DNA from: Thermoanaerobacterium sp. RBIITD
GTDB lineage: Bacteria > Bacillota > Thermoanaerobacteria > Thermoanaerobacterales > Thermoanaerobacteraceae
Direction of reading: 5' to 3'
NCBI RefSeq assembly: GCF_900205865.1
Contig: NZ_LT906662.1
Coordinates: 2,803,411-2,867,410 of the forward strand
Length of the DNA stretch: 64,000 nt
Shown: positions 26,083 through 35,572 of the stretch, piece after piece
Position numbering within the stretch: position 1 is the first letter of the stretch
How the letters are laid out: every line of letters begins with the position of its first letter
Position numbers and translations under genes: made by a program
The notes under the pieces: model-generated
The model's input: the letters and a program-made list of their open reading frames with translations, nothing else
Databases searched by the model: none
Told to the model about the DNA's origin: nothing

Positions 26083-27276
26083 TCATGCAATCCAGTTCCA
26101 GGTTACAAATAGTGTAAAAAAGAATGCCTGAATTAATGAAAGAGAAATAATAAGGGATAATTTTAGGTTTTGACGATTAATTGTGATTTGTGCTAATGCT
26201 ACCATAATAGGAAAAAGCACAACAATGTATCTGGACATGCTTGCTAAAGGCGTCATAGCATAAATTGTTGGTGCTGTCATAGGCACAAGAGTACCTATGA
26301 GGCTATAAATAACCCAAGACCATGGTAATCCATAACGCCTGCCAATAAAAGGAACGATGAGCCCTATAAGAGCAGATATTCCGTCAATAGTACTGTAAAG
26401 AGCAGCAAATGGTGCTTTCCATGCGCTTACATAGACACCTTGTGGGAAGCTTGCAGGTGGTGCAGTAAATATATTGTATATAGCTACTACCAAACTAACA
26501 AATGGCGGCATTAATTTGTGTCCCCAACCGTATTCGGCGTGTATAAATTGTAGCGGATTTCCCGTAAACTGCCATAAATAAATTGCCCAGATTGAGAAAG
26601 CTATAGGAATTAGCAATATTGGATAGCATTTTTTAAGTGACTTTTTTCCATATTGTTTCCAAGCAATTATTGAAAGTGGGATAATAAGTGTTATGCCGAG
26701 GTTACGCGTCAAGACAGCTATAGCCCCACCTATTCCAGCAACCCACCATTTTTTATGATCAGCAGCCCAAAAAGACAGTGCCGTCCCAAAGAGAAAAAGC
26801 GATTCTGTGTATATAGCGGAGAAATAGAAGGATGTTGGAAATATTAGCATAAATATGATTGATAATCTTGCAATTTTTTCTCCAAAATGGTCTTCTACTA
26901 ATTGATATAGTATATATAATGCTAAGATAAAGAATATATTTGATATAATTATACCGACTATAAGATAAGGTATACTCGTTATTCTATGTACTAGTGCTAT
27001 CAATAATGGATATAGTGGGAAAAAAGCCTGCGGGCTATAATGTGTTTTATATGGCAAATTATAACCATATTGAGCAATTGCCAAATACCATTGGGAATCA
27101 AAACGATCCCACATAGTGAATATAAGCGGTAACTTTGGGAAAGGCCAAGGTTCTGCAAGAGGACCGCCGGGAATTCTTAAGGTTGCTGCCCATCCAACAA
27201 ATATAAGCGTAATTCTTGTAAATAACCATATCATTAATATCCAGCTTTGCTTTTTTAAATTGTACAATATACTCAT
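26083..27276 (-). CDS. PIG-V-like membrane mannosyltransferase
   Basis: A 397-residue protein with about ten membrane segments. WDRFDSQWYLAIAQYGY near residue 57, FFPLYPLL near 86 and PTSFYFSAIYTESLFLFG near 146 match bacterial relatives of PIG-V, lipid-linked-sugar-dependent mannosyltransferases. It presumably adds sugars to a lipid or surface glycan outside the membrane. It stands alone; donor and acceptor are unknown. Its 3' end lies just beyond the IS21 relic. Confidence 0.75.
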   Translation of the reverse strand: MSILYNLKKQSWILMIWLFTRITLIFVGWAATLRIPGGPLAEPWPFPKLPLIFTMWDRFDSQWYLAIAQYGYNLPYKTHYSPQAFFPLYPLLIALVHRITSIPYLIVGIIISNIFFILALYILYQLVEDHFGEKIARLSIIFMLIFPTSFYFSAIYTESLFLFGTALSFWAADHKKWWVAGIGGAIAVLTRNLGITLIIPLSIIAWKQYGKKSLKKCYPILLIPIAFSIWAIYLWQFTGNPLQFIHAEYGWGHKLMPPFVSLVVAIYNIFTAPPASFPQGVYVSAWKAPFAALYSTIDGISALIGLIVPFIGRRYGLPWSWVIYSLIGTLVPMTAPTIYAMTPLASMSRYIVVLFPIMVALAQITINRQNLKLSLIISLSLIQAFFFTLFVTWNWIA

Positions 27277-27630
27277 ATCAAATAATATCCCTTCATAAAT
27301 GATTAAATGTATCGTATTCCATAATATTTTGCTACTATTAATGATAAATTATTTATATAGAAAATTCAATTACAATTGTTAAAAATGTCTGTTATATTCC
27401 TTATGTAAAACAATTCTAAGCATAATGTTTTATTAAAATCTATTTATTAAATTTTTTAAAAAATCCATCTAAACCTATTACTTAGAATATAAACTGTCAT
27501 AGATTTATTAACAAAAATCTATTATAAGTGAATTTTTGTTTTTATGGTACAATAATAATATATAAAAAATTATGAGAAAAATTAGGAACATTAAATATGA
27601 AAGGTATCAGATAGTACATAATTTATAATG
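27277..27630. other. AT-rich intergenic stretch
   Basis: No gene or RNA family seen. The sequence is very AT-rich and probably holds the promoter of the minus-strand glycosyltransferase gene. Confidence 0.4.
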
Positions 27631-27682
27631 AACCGAGGTATGCCGAACGGTACGTACGGTTATGTGAGAGGACGGTAAATAA
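27631..27682 (+). other. Possible group II intron relic
   Basis: AACCGAGGTATGCCG ... CGGTACGTACGGTTATGTGAGAGGACGG has the form of the conserved hairpin (GAGCCG...CGTACGGTTCTGTGAGAGG) found before the ORF of bacterial group II introns. No reverse transcriptase or domain V is nearby, so at most a fragment remains. Confidence 0.35.
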
Positions 27683-27703
27683 CTCGATTTTAGGTCATTT
27701 TGT

Positions 27704-28411
27704 TCATTTTAATAAATCTTGAAATTCCTTAGATTGCTTTACAGGATTAAAATCTTTTTCATCCTTAGCGAGATTTTTTATGTTTGGTTCCATATTAATA
27801 GCGATTTTCAGATATTTAACAGTATTTTCGATGTCACCTCGCCTTCCATATATACTTGACATACCATAATATGTCCAAACATAATTTTCAACTTCCAAAT
27901 CCTTATTGTACCATTTTAGAGCATCATCATAGTAACCATACAATTCATAGGATAATGCCTTACTGTATCTTGCTAAACCATAATTTGGATTTATTTCAAG
28001 AGCTTTGTCGATATTTTTCATTCCCTCCTGAAAATTGCCATTATATGAAAGGGCAAGCCCCTTTATCGTATAAGCTTCGTAAAAATTAGCATCTTCTTTT
28101 ATTATTTCCTCTGCTAAATTTATAGAATCGACATATTTTTTCTGACGGAATAATAAAAAGCTTTGTTGAAATTTATCTTCCAATTCCTTAGATTTATTGT
28201 CCTGCTGCTTTGCAATTGAAGGTTTATTTTCTTGTTTTTGAACTACATTTTTAGTGTTCTTTGTTTTTTCTTCTGTTGTGATATTTTTATTGATAACAGG
28301 TTTATATGTTTTGTGATTTAAAAAATTATATCTTACTTCAATTATCGTTATTACTAATACCACTGCAAATATAAGTCCAATTACTACTTTTTTATATTTC
28401 ACAGCAAACAC
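27704..28411 (-). CDS. TPR-repeat protein with N-terminal membrane anchor
   Basis: A 235-residue protein. Residues 8-25 are one membrane segment, followed by a Lys/Asn/Gln-rich linker and three or four TPR units from about residue 85 (YEAYTIKGLALSYNGNFQEG, LARYSKALSYELYGYYDDA, and a further copy). The TPRs would face outward and bind a protein or polymer. No partner is visible. Confidence 0.75.
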   Translation of the reverse strand: MFAVKYKKVVIGLIFAVVLVITIIEVRYNFLNHKTYKPVINKNITTEEKTKNTKNVVQKQENKPSIAKQQDNKSKELEDKFQQSFLLFRQKKYVDSINLAEEIIKEDANFYEAYTIKGLALSYNGNFQEGMKNIDKALEINPNYGLARYSKALSYELYGYYDDALKWYNKDLEVENYVWTYYGMSSIYGRRGDIENTVKYLKIAINMEPNIKNLAKDEKDFNPVKQSKEFQDLLK

Positions 28412-28564
28412 TTCCTCATATTATTACTTACCATAATTTTATCATAGATATTTTAATTAATAAATATCTACAGTATATCTATTGAAGCAATTTAGATGAT
28501 ATTCTATAATATAACTATGTTATTCAGATAAAAAGATGATTTAGAAATGAAAGGAGAGTTTATA

Positions 28565-28915
28565 ATGCCTATTATTAATTCTATAACAAAAGAAAAATTA
28601 AGTGACAACATGAGAGAGACATTAAAGAAGGAATTTGCATCAATGATGCAGGATGTAGCCGGTAAAAGTGAAAGCTGGCTCATGGTTAGATTTACAGAAG
28701 GTGATGATATATATTTTCATGGCGAACCTCTTGATAAAGGAGCAATTGTTGAAATACAGTTAATAGGAAGATTAAGCAAAGACCAAAAAGAGAGATTATC
28801 AGCAAGTATATGCGATATTCTTAATAAGAATCTAAATTATCCGAAAAATAGTATTTATATAGTCATTCAGGAATTTAGTGGGGAAAATTGGGGGTACAAC
28901 GGTAGTACATTTTAA
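28565..28915 (+). CDS. MIF/tautomerase-superfamily protein
   Basis: A 116-residue protein resembling macrophage migration inhibitory factor and phenylpyruvate tautomerase. The catalytic proline is residue 2 (MPIINSIT), exposed after methionine removal; the C-terminal NWGYNGSTF matches the MIF NxGWNxSTF motif. An in-frame ATG at 28547 exists, but SD AAAGGAGAG lies 6 bases before 28565 and the family needs the proline next to Met. Physiological substrate in bacteria is unclear. Confidence 0.85.
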   Translation: MPIINSITKEKLSDNMRETLKKEFASMMQDVAGKSESWLMVRFTEGDDIYFHGEPLDKGAIVEIQLIGRLSKDQKERLSASICDILNKNLNYPKNSIYIVIQEFSGENWGYNGSTF

Positions 28916-28917
28916 TT

Positions 28918-29523
28918 TTATCCTACTTTTTGAATCAAAAGGTGATCCTCATATGGTATGAGGATTTTTTTTATGTCTGCTGACATATCATATAACCATA
29001 CATCTTCTACTTCTTTTTTCAGTATTACAGGCATGCGGTTATGAATCTTTGACATTTCATCATTTGCTTCTGTTGTTATTATGACATAGCATGTAATGTA
29101 TTCACCATTAATATTAAATGTATTGTATAACCCTGCCATAAAAAACATATCCATATTAGAAGGCTTTATAAGAAATTTATCTTTACTTCCGTCAATATGA
29201 TTCCATTCAAAGAAACCTGTAGCAGGTATCAAACATCTTTTAGTATTAATTAATTGTTTAAACATTTTTCGCTCATCAAGTGTTTCACTTTTAGCATTTA
29301 TTATGACTCCATTTGATCTAAAATTTTTAAATCCCCATTTAAATATTTCATAGGATTTATTATTGCCTTCATTAATTAAGACAGGCATATTATAAGTAGG
29401 ATATATTTCACCTTTTTTTATATTTGAAATAGCATCACTGCTATATTTACGACTTAGCTCTGATAATATATTCTTTATTTCCTGAGTATCCTCAATACCA
29501 AAAAATAAATATCTGCCGCACAT
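28918..29523 (-). CDS. SRAP-family (YedK/HMCES) abasic-site shielding protein
   Basis: A 201-residue SOS-response-associated peptidase protein. Cys2 (MCGRY), which links to abasic sites in single-stranded DNA, is present, as are NAKSETLDERKMF, the CLIPATGFFEW active-site segment and HNRMPVIL with its histidine. It protects replication forks from abasic-site breakage. Single gene, convergent with the tautomerase gene. Confidence 0.9.
   Translation of the reverse strand: MCGRYLFFGIEDTQEIKNILSELSRKYSSDAISNIKKGEIYPTYNMPVLINEGNNKSYEIFKWGFKNFRSNGVIINAKSETLDERKMFKQLINTKRCLIPATGFFEWNHIDGSKDKFLIKPSNMDMFFMAGLYNTFNINGEYITCYVIITTEANDEMSKIHNRMPVILKKEVEDVWLYDMSADIKKILIPYEDHLLIQKVG
28945..28972 (+). terminator. 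Terminator inside the 3' end of the SRAP gene
   Basis: ATCCTCAT (28945-28952), loop ATGGT, ATGAGGAT (28958-28965), then TTTTTTT. It would end the tautomerase transcript while coding for the last residues of the convergent gene. Confidence 0.75.
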
Positions 29524-29659
29524 TTTAATACCTCCATATTCTTTTTAATTTATTATATCACGAAATTGTATCATTTTTATGCTTATATGTATTGTGAAAG
29601 CAACAATTTATTATATAATATTATTATAGATGTATTATTTTATAACAGGAGGGATATTA

Positions 29660-31030
29660 ATGACGCTGAATCAAAATATGTTTAGAATGTATGACATAAG
29701 GGGCGTATGGAATGACGACCTTACCGAAGAAACTGCCGAACTTATTGGAAATGCATTCGGTACATATATTCAAAATGAAAAGGGCATAAAAGACGTTATT
29801 GTTGGAAGAGATAACAGGATTTCATCAAAGCCTATTCGAAATGCTATAATTAGAGGGCTTAATGCTACAGGTTGCGATGTATTAGATGTAGGAGTATTAT
29901 CAACACCTGCTTTTTATTACTCACGAATATTATATAATTATGATGCTGGTATCATGATTACCGCAAGTCATAATCCTCCACAATTTAATGGTTTTAAAGT
30001 TGCATTTGGTCCATCAACGATATATGGTGATGAATTACAGAAGCTTTACTATATCGCTGAGGAAGGTAAATTCAAAACTGGGATAGGTACTGTAAACTAC
30101 GCATATCCAATACATGACTATATTAAAATGATTGAAGATAAAGTAAAACTTGGTGATAGAAAGCTTAAAGTTGTTGTTGACTGTGGAAATGGAACATGTT
30201 CAAATATTTATCCTGATATCATTTATGGCCTTGGCTGTGAAGTATACCCGCTATATTGTGAATCAGACCCGACATTTCCAAATCATTTTCCGGACCCTGT
30301 AAAAGCTGAGAATCTAGAAGATCTCATAAAAGAGGTTGCAAGGTTAAATGCAGACATTGGCATTGCATTTGATGGTGACGGAGACAGAATAGGTGTTGTT
30401 GATGATAAAGGAAATATAATCTGGGGAGATATGCTCATGATTCTTTATTGGAGAGAAATCATGAAGAAGCACCCAGGTGCAGATGCAATCGTCGAAGTAA
30501 AATGCTCAAAGGCATTACCGGAGGAAATAAAAAAGCTCGGTGGCAATCCAATATTCTATAAGACTGGCCATAGCCTAATAAAGGCAAAGATGAAAGAGCT
30601 TAATGCTGTTTTTACGGGTGAGATGTCTGGACATATGTTCTTTGCGGATGAATATTATGGTTATGATGATGCAGCATATGCCGCTGCAAGGTTACTTAGA
30701 ATACTTTCAAATACTGATAAAACATTGTCCGAACTGCTTTCAGATGTACCGAAGTATCCATCGACACCAGAATTAAGACTTCATTGTGATGATGAAAAGA
30801 AGTTTGATGTTGTAAAAGGTGTTACAGATTATTTTAGGAATAAAGGTTATGATTTAATAGATATTGATGGTGCAAGAGTATTGTTTGAAGGCGGTTGGGG
30901 CCTTGTCAGAGCTTCTAATACAGGTCCTGAGCTTATTGTCAGATGTGAAGCAGATACCGAAAAAAGGCTTGAAGAGATTAAAAATGAAATGGCTGAAATT
31001 TTAAATAAATATGGTGTCGAATTGAAATAA
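29660..31030 (+). CDS. Phosphomannomutase/phosphoglucomutase
   Basis: A 456-residue alpha-D-phosphohexomutase. The phosphoserine loop is TASHNPPQFNGFK near residue 101, the metal loop DGDGDRIGVVD near 240, and the sugar-binding GEMSGHMFF near 325. It interconverts hexose 6- and 1-phosphates and supplies glucose 1-phosphate or mannose 1-phosphate for GalU and the surface-polysaccharide operon just downstream. Start ATG 29660 follows SD AGGAGGG; the frame extends to 29630 without SD. Confidence 0.9.
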   Translation: MTLNQNMFRMYDIRGVWNDDLTEETAELIGNAFGTYIQNEKGIKDVIVGRDNRISSKPIRNAIIRGLNATGCDVLDVGVLSTPAFYYSRILYNYDAGIMITASHNPPQFNGFKVAFGPSTIYGDELQKLYYIAEEGKFKTGIGTVNYAYPIHDYIKMIEDKVKLGDRKLKVVVDCGNGTCSNIYPDIIYGLGCEVYPLYCESDPTFPNHFPDPVKAENLEDLIKEVARLNADIGIAFDGDGDRIGVVDDKGNIIWGDMLMILYWREIMKKHPGADAIVEVKCSKALPEEIKKLGGNPIFYKTGHSLIKAKMKELNAVFTGEMSGHMFFADEYYGYDDAAYAAARLLRILSNTDKTLSELLSDVPKYPSTPELRLHCDDEKKFDVVKGVTDYFRNKGYDLIDIDGARVLFEGGWGLVRASNTGPELIVRCEADTEKRLEEIKNEMAEILNKYGVELK

Positions 31031-31042
31031 GATAATAAATAT

Positions 31043-31070
31043 AAAAAGGGACAGTTTTCTGTCCTTTTTA
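31043..31070 (+). terminator. Terminator after the phosphohexomutase gene
   Basis: AAAAAGGGACAG and CTGTCCTTTTT with a TTTT loop and one bulged G. It isolates the mutase from the loaP operon. Confidence 0.8.
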
Positions 31071-31182
31071 TATGTGAAAAATTTTTTTATATCCAATTTG
31101 TAGTAAACGGTCACAAAAGAAGGAATTTTAGAAATAAATGTCGAATATATAGACGAAATACACAAAAGGGGAGGCAGCATAT

Positions 31183-31746
31183 GTGAATGATGAGGGAAAG
31201 TGGTATGTTATCTATACGAAGACAGGAGATGAGATGAAAGTAAAAAGATTTATTGATTTACTATTTAATAATTTTAATAAAAAAGTTGTTAAAACTTTAA
31301 TACCGAAAAGAATTATAATGGAAAGAAAAGGGAAGCAAAGAATAAAAAAAATCAAGTATTTATTTCCGGGTTATGTTTTTATTAAGACTGGTATGTGCTA
31401 TGATATATATTATAAGATAACAAAGCTACCTTATTTAATTAAGTTTTTAAAAGATGAATCAGAACCTGCTGAAGTTAAAGAAGATGAGATAAGGATCATA
31501 CTAGCATTAACAAACGATTCTGATCTTATTGGTTTTTCAACAGGTATTAAAATTGGTGGAAGGATTAAAATAATAGACGGACCATTAAAAGGTTATGAAG
31601 GCCTTATAGAGAAGATTGATAAACGAAAGGGAAGAGTCAAAGTAAGGCTTAATGTTTCTGGAAATGCGAATTTAGTCGATTTAGGCCTACATATAATAGA
31701 AGACATTAGTAGCGAAAATGTTGATAGTTTAAGTGATGTGTCTTAA
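31183..31746 (+). CDS. loaP: LoaP-type NusG paralogue (antiterminator)
   Basis: A 187-residue protein with an NGN domain (KWYVIYTKTGDEMKVKRF start; LFPGYVFIKT near residue 65) and a C-terminal KOW domain (KIGGRIKIIDGPLKGYEG near 126). LoaP is a specialised NusG paralogue that prevents termination in long polysaccharide or antibiotic operons by binding RNA polymerase and a leader RNA hairpin. Being first gene before galU and wzz/cpsD/cpsB fits exactly. GTG start with SD GGGGAGG. The leader at 31071-31182 showed no hairpin that I could call its target. Confidence 0.85.
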   Translation: MNDEGKWYVIYTKTGDEMKVKRFIDLLFNNFNKKVVKTLIPKRIIMERKGKQRIKKIKYLFPGYVFIKTGMCYDIYYKITKLPYLIKFLKDESEPAEVKEDEIRIILALTNDSDLIGFSTGIKIGGRIKIIDGPLKGYEGLIEKIDKRKGRVKVRLNVSGNANLVDLGLHIIEDISSENVDSLSDVS

Positions 31747-31782
31747 ATATACATATTATAATAAAATTTTGGAGGCTTGAAA

Positions 31783-32691
31783 ATGAAAATTAGAAAAGCT
31801 ATAATTCCAGCAGCAGGTCTTGGAACAAGATTTTTGCCTGCAACGAAAGCGCAGCCAAAAGAGATGCTCCCAATTGTTGATAAACCGACTATACAATACA
31901 TAGTAGAAGAAGCTGTGAATTCCGGCATAGAAGATATACTTATTATAACTGGGAGGAACAAAAGGGCAATTGAGGATCATTTTGACAAATCAGTAGAACT
32001 CGAACTTGAATTAAAGAAAAAGGGCAAGGAAAATCTTTTAAATCTTGTTGAAGATATAACGAATATGGTCGATATACATTATATAAGGCAAAAAGAACCG
32101 AAAGGGCTTGGACATGCCATATATTGTGCACATACATTTGTTGGTGATGAGCCTTTCGCTGTTCTACTTGGTGATGATATTGTTGATGCTAAAGTACCTG
32201 TTTTAAAGCAGATGATAGAGCAATATGATAGATATAATTGTTCTATAATTGGCGTACAGGAAGTTCCACAAGATGATGTAGATAAATATGGCATAGTAGA
32301 TGTCAATTTAATTGATGGCAGGCTATATCGAGTGAATAATCTAATAGAAAAACCTAAAAAAGAAGAAGCACCATCAAGGATGGCAATACTTGGAAGATAT
32401 ATTATATCACCAAGGATATTTGAAATTCTCGAAGATACTAAACCTGGTGCAGGTGGCGAGATACAACTTACAGATGCTTTAAAGACCCTTTTAAATTATG
32501 AAGCAATTTATGCATATAATTTTGAAGGAAAAAGGTATGATGTTGGCGATAAATTAGGATATCTTAAAGCAACGATTGAATATGCACTTAAGAGAGATGA
32601 TCTGAAAGATGAATTTATAAAATATTTGCATACATTAAAATTAAATGAATACGAAAGTTTTGATGAAGCCGCAAATACAAGTATAAAATAA
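31783..32691 (+). CDS. galU: UTP--glucose-1-phosphate uridylyltransferase
   Basis: A 302-residue nucleotidyltransferase. [20 protein letters not shown] is the nucleotide-binding signature near residue 10, followed by [10 protein letters not shown] and [10 protein letters not shown]. It makes UDP-glucose, the main donor for exopolysaccharide and glycolipids. ATG 31783 has SD TTGGAGG at 7 bases; a TTG six bases upstream is less likely. It follows loaP by 36 bases. Confidence 0.9.
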   Translation: MKIRKAIIPAAGLGTRFLPATKAQPKEMLPIVDKPTIQYIVEEAVNSGIEDILIITGRNKRAIEDHFDKSVELELELKKKGKENLLNLVEDITNMVDIHYIRQKEPKGLGHAIYCAHTFVGDEPFAVLLGDDIVDAKVPVLKQMIEQYDRYNCSIIGVQEVPQDDVDKYGIVDVNLIDGRLYRVNNLIEKPKKEEAPSRMAILGRYIISPRIFEILEDTKPGAGGEIQLTDALKTLLNYEAIYAYNFEGKRYDVGDKLGYLKATIEYALKRDDLKDEFIKYLHTLKLNEYESFDEAANTSIK

Positions 32692-32726
32692 TTAAGCTAT
32701 AACCATAAAAGAGGAGAGCTGAAGCT

Positions 32727-33410
32727 ATGGAAGAACAAGAAATAGATTTAAGGGAGATTCTATCAATTATAAGGAAAAAGTGGTGGATTGTATTTGTCAT
32801 AACTATATTTGCAGTTATTATAAGTGGTATTTTGTCGTTTTATGTAATAAAACCAACATTTCAAGCAAGTACATCATTGATTGTAAGCAAGTCACAAACA
32901 GCTCAGTACAGTAATGGCCAAATTCAGTTTCAGGATGTTCAAACAAATAGGCTTCTTGCTTCAACATATGCTGAAATTGCAACAAGTAGATCCGTACTTC
33001 AAGAAGCAATTGATGACTTAAAATTAAATCTGACAACAGACCAATTGAAATCAAAGATAAATGTCGCAGAAGAAGGCGATACTGAAGTTATAAATATAAG
33101 CGTAAAAGATAATAATCCGAAAATGGCTGCAGATATAGCTAATGCGGTAGCAAATTCATTCGTTGATAATATAGTTAAAATAATGAAAGTGGATAATGTC
33201 AGCGTAATTGATAAAGCAATACCACCGATGAATAAAGTCAGTCCTAAACCATTGCTTAATATAGCTATTGCTGCGATATTAGGTATAATGGTAAGCATAT
33301 TTATAATATTTCTTTTAGAATATTTTGATAGGACATATAAGAATATCGACGACGTTAAGAAATATCTTGATTTGCCTGTATTAGGTGTAATTCCTGAACT
33401 TAAAGATTGA
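32727..33410 (+). CDS. Wzz-type chain-length/kinase-activator protein
   Basis: A 227-residue polysaccharide co-polymerase of the CapA/YveK type. There are two membrane helices (residues about 18-40 and 175-196) around an extracytoplasmic domain, and the C-terminal cytoplasmic tail would activate the tyrosine kinase encoded 13 bases later. PPxxxxSPKPLLN before the second helix is a Wzz hallmark. Confidence 0.85.
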   Translation: MEEQEIDLREILSIIRKKWWIVFVITIFAVIISGILSFYVIKPTFQASTSLIVSKSQTAQYSNGQIQFQDVQTNRLLASTYAEIATSRSVLQEAIDDLKLNLTTDQLKSKINVAEEGDTEVINISVKDNNPKMAADIANAVANSFVDNIVKIMKVDNVSVIDKAIPPMNKVSPKPLLNIAIAAILGIMVSIFIIFLLEYFDRTYKNIDDVKKYLDLPVLGVIPELKD

Positions 33411-33423
33411 GGGGGTTGTTCTT

Positions 33424-34149
33424 TTGATTGAAGCGGAAAATAATAATTTAGATAAGAGCAATATAGTGAAAGCAAAGACATCAATTTCTGAAGCATTTCG
33501 TGCACTAAGAACAAATTTGCAATTTACAAGTGTGGATAATAAGGTAAAAAGTATACTTATAACTAGTTCATTACCAAATGAAGGTAAAAGTACAATTATA
33601 AAAAATCTTGCATATGCATTGGCTATGACAGGTAGCAGGATTATTGTTATTGATTGTGATTTAAGAAATCCTACTGTACATCAGATGTTTAAAATATCTA
33701 ATATGAATGGATTAACGAATATCATTGTCGAAGATGCTAATTATCAAAAATATATAATATCAGATAAAGAATATGATAATCTTGATATTATACCATCTGG
33801 TCCAATACCACCAAATCCGTCTGAGCTCCTTGGTTCAAACAAAATGAAAAATTTTATAAATAACCTTAAAGAAGACTATGATTATATTTTGCTTGATGCG
33901 CCACCAGTATTATTGGTGACAGATCCTACTGTACTTGCGCCAATAGTTGATGGAGTTATACTTGTTGTACAAGCAAATAAGACAGAAATTGATGTTACTA
34001 AGAGGGCAAAAGAAATATTAACAAATTTAAAAGCCAATATTCTTGGTGTTGTTTTAAATAAAGTTAAGGAACATAATAAAGGCTATTATTACTATTATTA
34101 TTATAGTGATGATGGAAGCAAACATAAGAAGAAAAGAAGGAAAAGATGA
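33424..34149 (+). CDS. cpsD: Bacterial tyrosine kinase of the exopolysaccharide operon
   Basis: A 241-residue BY-kinase. Walker A SLPNEGKSTI near residue 57, Walker A' IIVIDCDLRNP near 79, Walker B YILLDAPP near 157. The C-terminus has the autophosphorylation cluster GYYYYYYYSDD followed by basic residues. It cycles phosphorylation with the Wzz-like protein to control polymer length. TTG start with SD GAGGGGG. It overlaps the phosphatase gene by 4 bases. Symbol used in the generic streptococcal sense (YwqD in Bacillus). Confidence 0.88.
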   Translation: MIEAENNNLDKSNIVKAKTSISEAFRALRTNLQFTSVDNKVKSILITSSLPNEGKSTIIKNLAYALAMTGSRIIVIDCDLRNPTVHQMFKISNMNGLTNIIVEDANYQKYIISDKEYDNLDIIPSGPIPPNPSELLGSNKMKNFINNLKEDYDYILLDAPPVLLVTDPTVLAPIVDGVILVVQANKTEIDVTKRAKEILTNLKANILGVVLNKVKEHNKGYYYYYYYSDDGSKHKKKRRKR

Positions 34150-34925
34150 TGGTTGATATTCACTGCCATATCATACCTGAAATTGATGATGGAGCATACG
34201 ATATTGATACATCTCTTACGATGGCTAATATAGCGTATAATGATGGGATTAAAACGATAGTCGCTACACCACATTATATTGAATATGAGAATGAAATAAA
34301 AAAAGATGATATTTTAAAGAAATGTGATATGTTAAACAATTACATAGCAGATAGCAATATAGACGTAAATATATTGCCTGGATGCGAGGCATATATTTCA
34401 CATACACTACCTTCAAAATATAAAGAAGGCAGTGTTATGTCTATTAATAATACCGGTAGATATATACTAATAGAGCTTCCAATGTTGGAATATCCTGAAT
34501 ATGCAGAAGATGTCATATTTGAATTTAAATTAATGGGTGTTACACCTATAATTGCGCATATAGAGAGATATAATTATATTAAAGATGACTTTGCTGTAGC
34601 ATATAAGCTTATAAAAAAGGGTGCACTAACACAGGTTAATTCAACAAGCATTACTGGTTTATTCGGAAAGGGAACAATGAGGAAAGCCATTGACCTGATT
34701 AAGTGTAACATGGTACATTTTATAGCATCAGATGCCCATACAACAAAGGGCAGGTCACCCAAAATTGCTGACTCATTGACAGTCTTAAAAGATAATGGTA
34801 TTAATGTTGAAATGATTGATTATATTGTTGCAAATAGCGATAAAGTAATAAATGGACATGATATAGATATTTATGAACCGGTTTTAAAGAAAAAAAATCT
34901 TTTACATAAATTATTTAAATTTTAA
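34146..34925 (+). CDS. cpsB: PHP-family tyrosine phosphatase
   Basis: A 259-residue metal-dependent phosphatase of the CpsB/YwqE family. Metal ligands sit in VDIHCHIIPEIDDG near residue 3, ATPHY near 40, HIERY near 139 and SDAHTTKGR near 197. It removes phosphate from the kinase encoded just upstream. Last gene of the loaP operon in this window; no glycosyltransferases follow, so the operon is short. Confidence 0.88.
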   Translation: MMVDIHCHIIPEIDDGAYDIDTSLTMANIAYNDGIKTIVATPHYIEYENEIKKDDILKKCDMLNNYIADSNIDVNILPGCEAYISHTLPSKYKEGSVMSINNTGRYILIELPMLEYPEYAEDVIFEFKLMGVTPIIAHIERYNYIKDDFAVAYKLIKKGALTQVNSTSITGLFGKGTMRKAIDLIKCNMVHFIASDAHTTKGRSPKIADSLTVLKDNGINVEMIDYIVANSDKVINGHDIDIYEPVLKKKNLLHKLFKF

Positions 34926-34929
34926 AATA

Positions 34930-34956
34930 AAAAATCTCCTTTAGATGGAGATTTTT
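34930..34956. terminator. Bidirectional terminator between convergent genes
   Basis: AAAAATCTCC (34930-34939) and GGAGATTTTT (34947-34956), loop TTTAGAT. It serves the cpsB transcript and the minus-strand gene that ends at 34956. Confidence 0.8.
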
Positions 34957-35513
34957 TATTTATAATATTTATGATATAATTCTTTTATTTTTTCGATTTC
35001 GGCAGGTGAAAATTTTGAGTATGCGATACTTTTGGCCTTTTCCTTTTCTTCAAGTGTTAAACCACCTTTTGATAAGGACATCAAATATTGAATATCACCT
35101 GCACTAAGTTTTGATGTTACCATTTTTACAATTTCTGCTTTATCTGAAAATGATGCAGAGCTTTCAATTTGTTTGATAGTACTTCCTGTTACAGTAGAAT
35201 TACTTGATGCAGTGCTATTGCTGTTACTTTCATTTGTGCTGCTATTGTAAGAATTACTATTTTTAGGTTCTATAGAATTATTATTTGCTTTATTTGTATC
35301 GCTATTTTTTAAAGTATTGTTAGCATCATTTATATTGTCATTATTTTTATTATCCTGTGAATTATTATCTGGAGTACTGGTAGTATTATTTTTCAATACT
35401 ACATTTGACAGTAAATTCGACGAAATTTTGTTAAATGCATAATTGATTCCTAAATATGTTAAACCAGATAATATTAATATTGCTACTGCGGAAATAATCA
35501 ATATTTTTTTCAT
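34956..35513 (-). CDS. Membrane-anchored protein with Asn/Ser-rich linker, unknown function
   Basis: A 185-residue protein. An N-terminal signal or anchor helix (residues 3-22) is followed by about 85 residues of Asn, Ser, Thr and Asp (a low-complexity linker) and a helical C-terminal domain from about 118 (FSDKAEIVKMVTSKLSAGDI, then LTLEEKEKAKSIAYSKFSPAE). The linker would span the cell wall. I do not recognise the C-terminal family. Confidence 0.6.
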   Translation of the reverse strand: MKKILIISAVAILILSGLTYLGINYAFNKISSNLLSNVVLKNNTTSTPDNNSQDNKNNDNINDANNTLKNSDTNKANNNSIEPKNSNSYNSSTNESNSNSTASSNSTVTGSTIKQIESSASFSDKAEIVKMVTSKLSAGDIQYLMSLSKGGLTLEEKEKAKSIAYSKFSPAEIEKIKELYHKYYK

Positions 35514-35572
35514 ACTGTACCTCTTTATACATAAAATAGAAGGGGAAGAACTGTCCTCCCCCTTTCAAATTT

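Noticed and set aside
31071..31182. LoaP target hairpin in the leader
   Set aside because: I searched the leader by eye and found no convincing stem; it needs a structure model.
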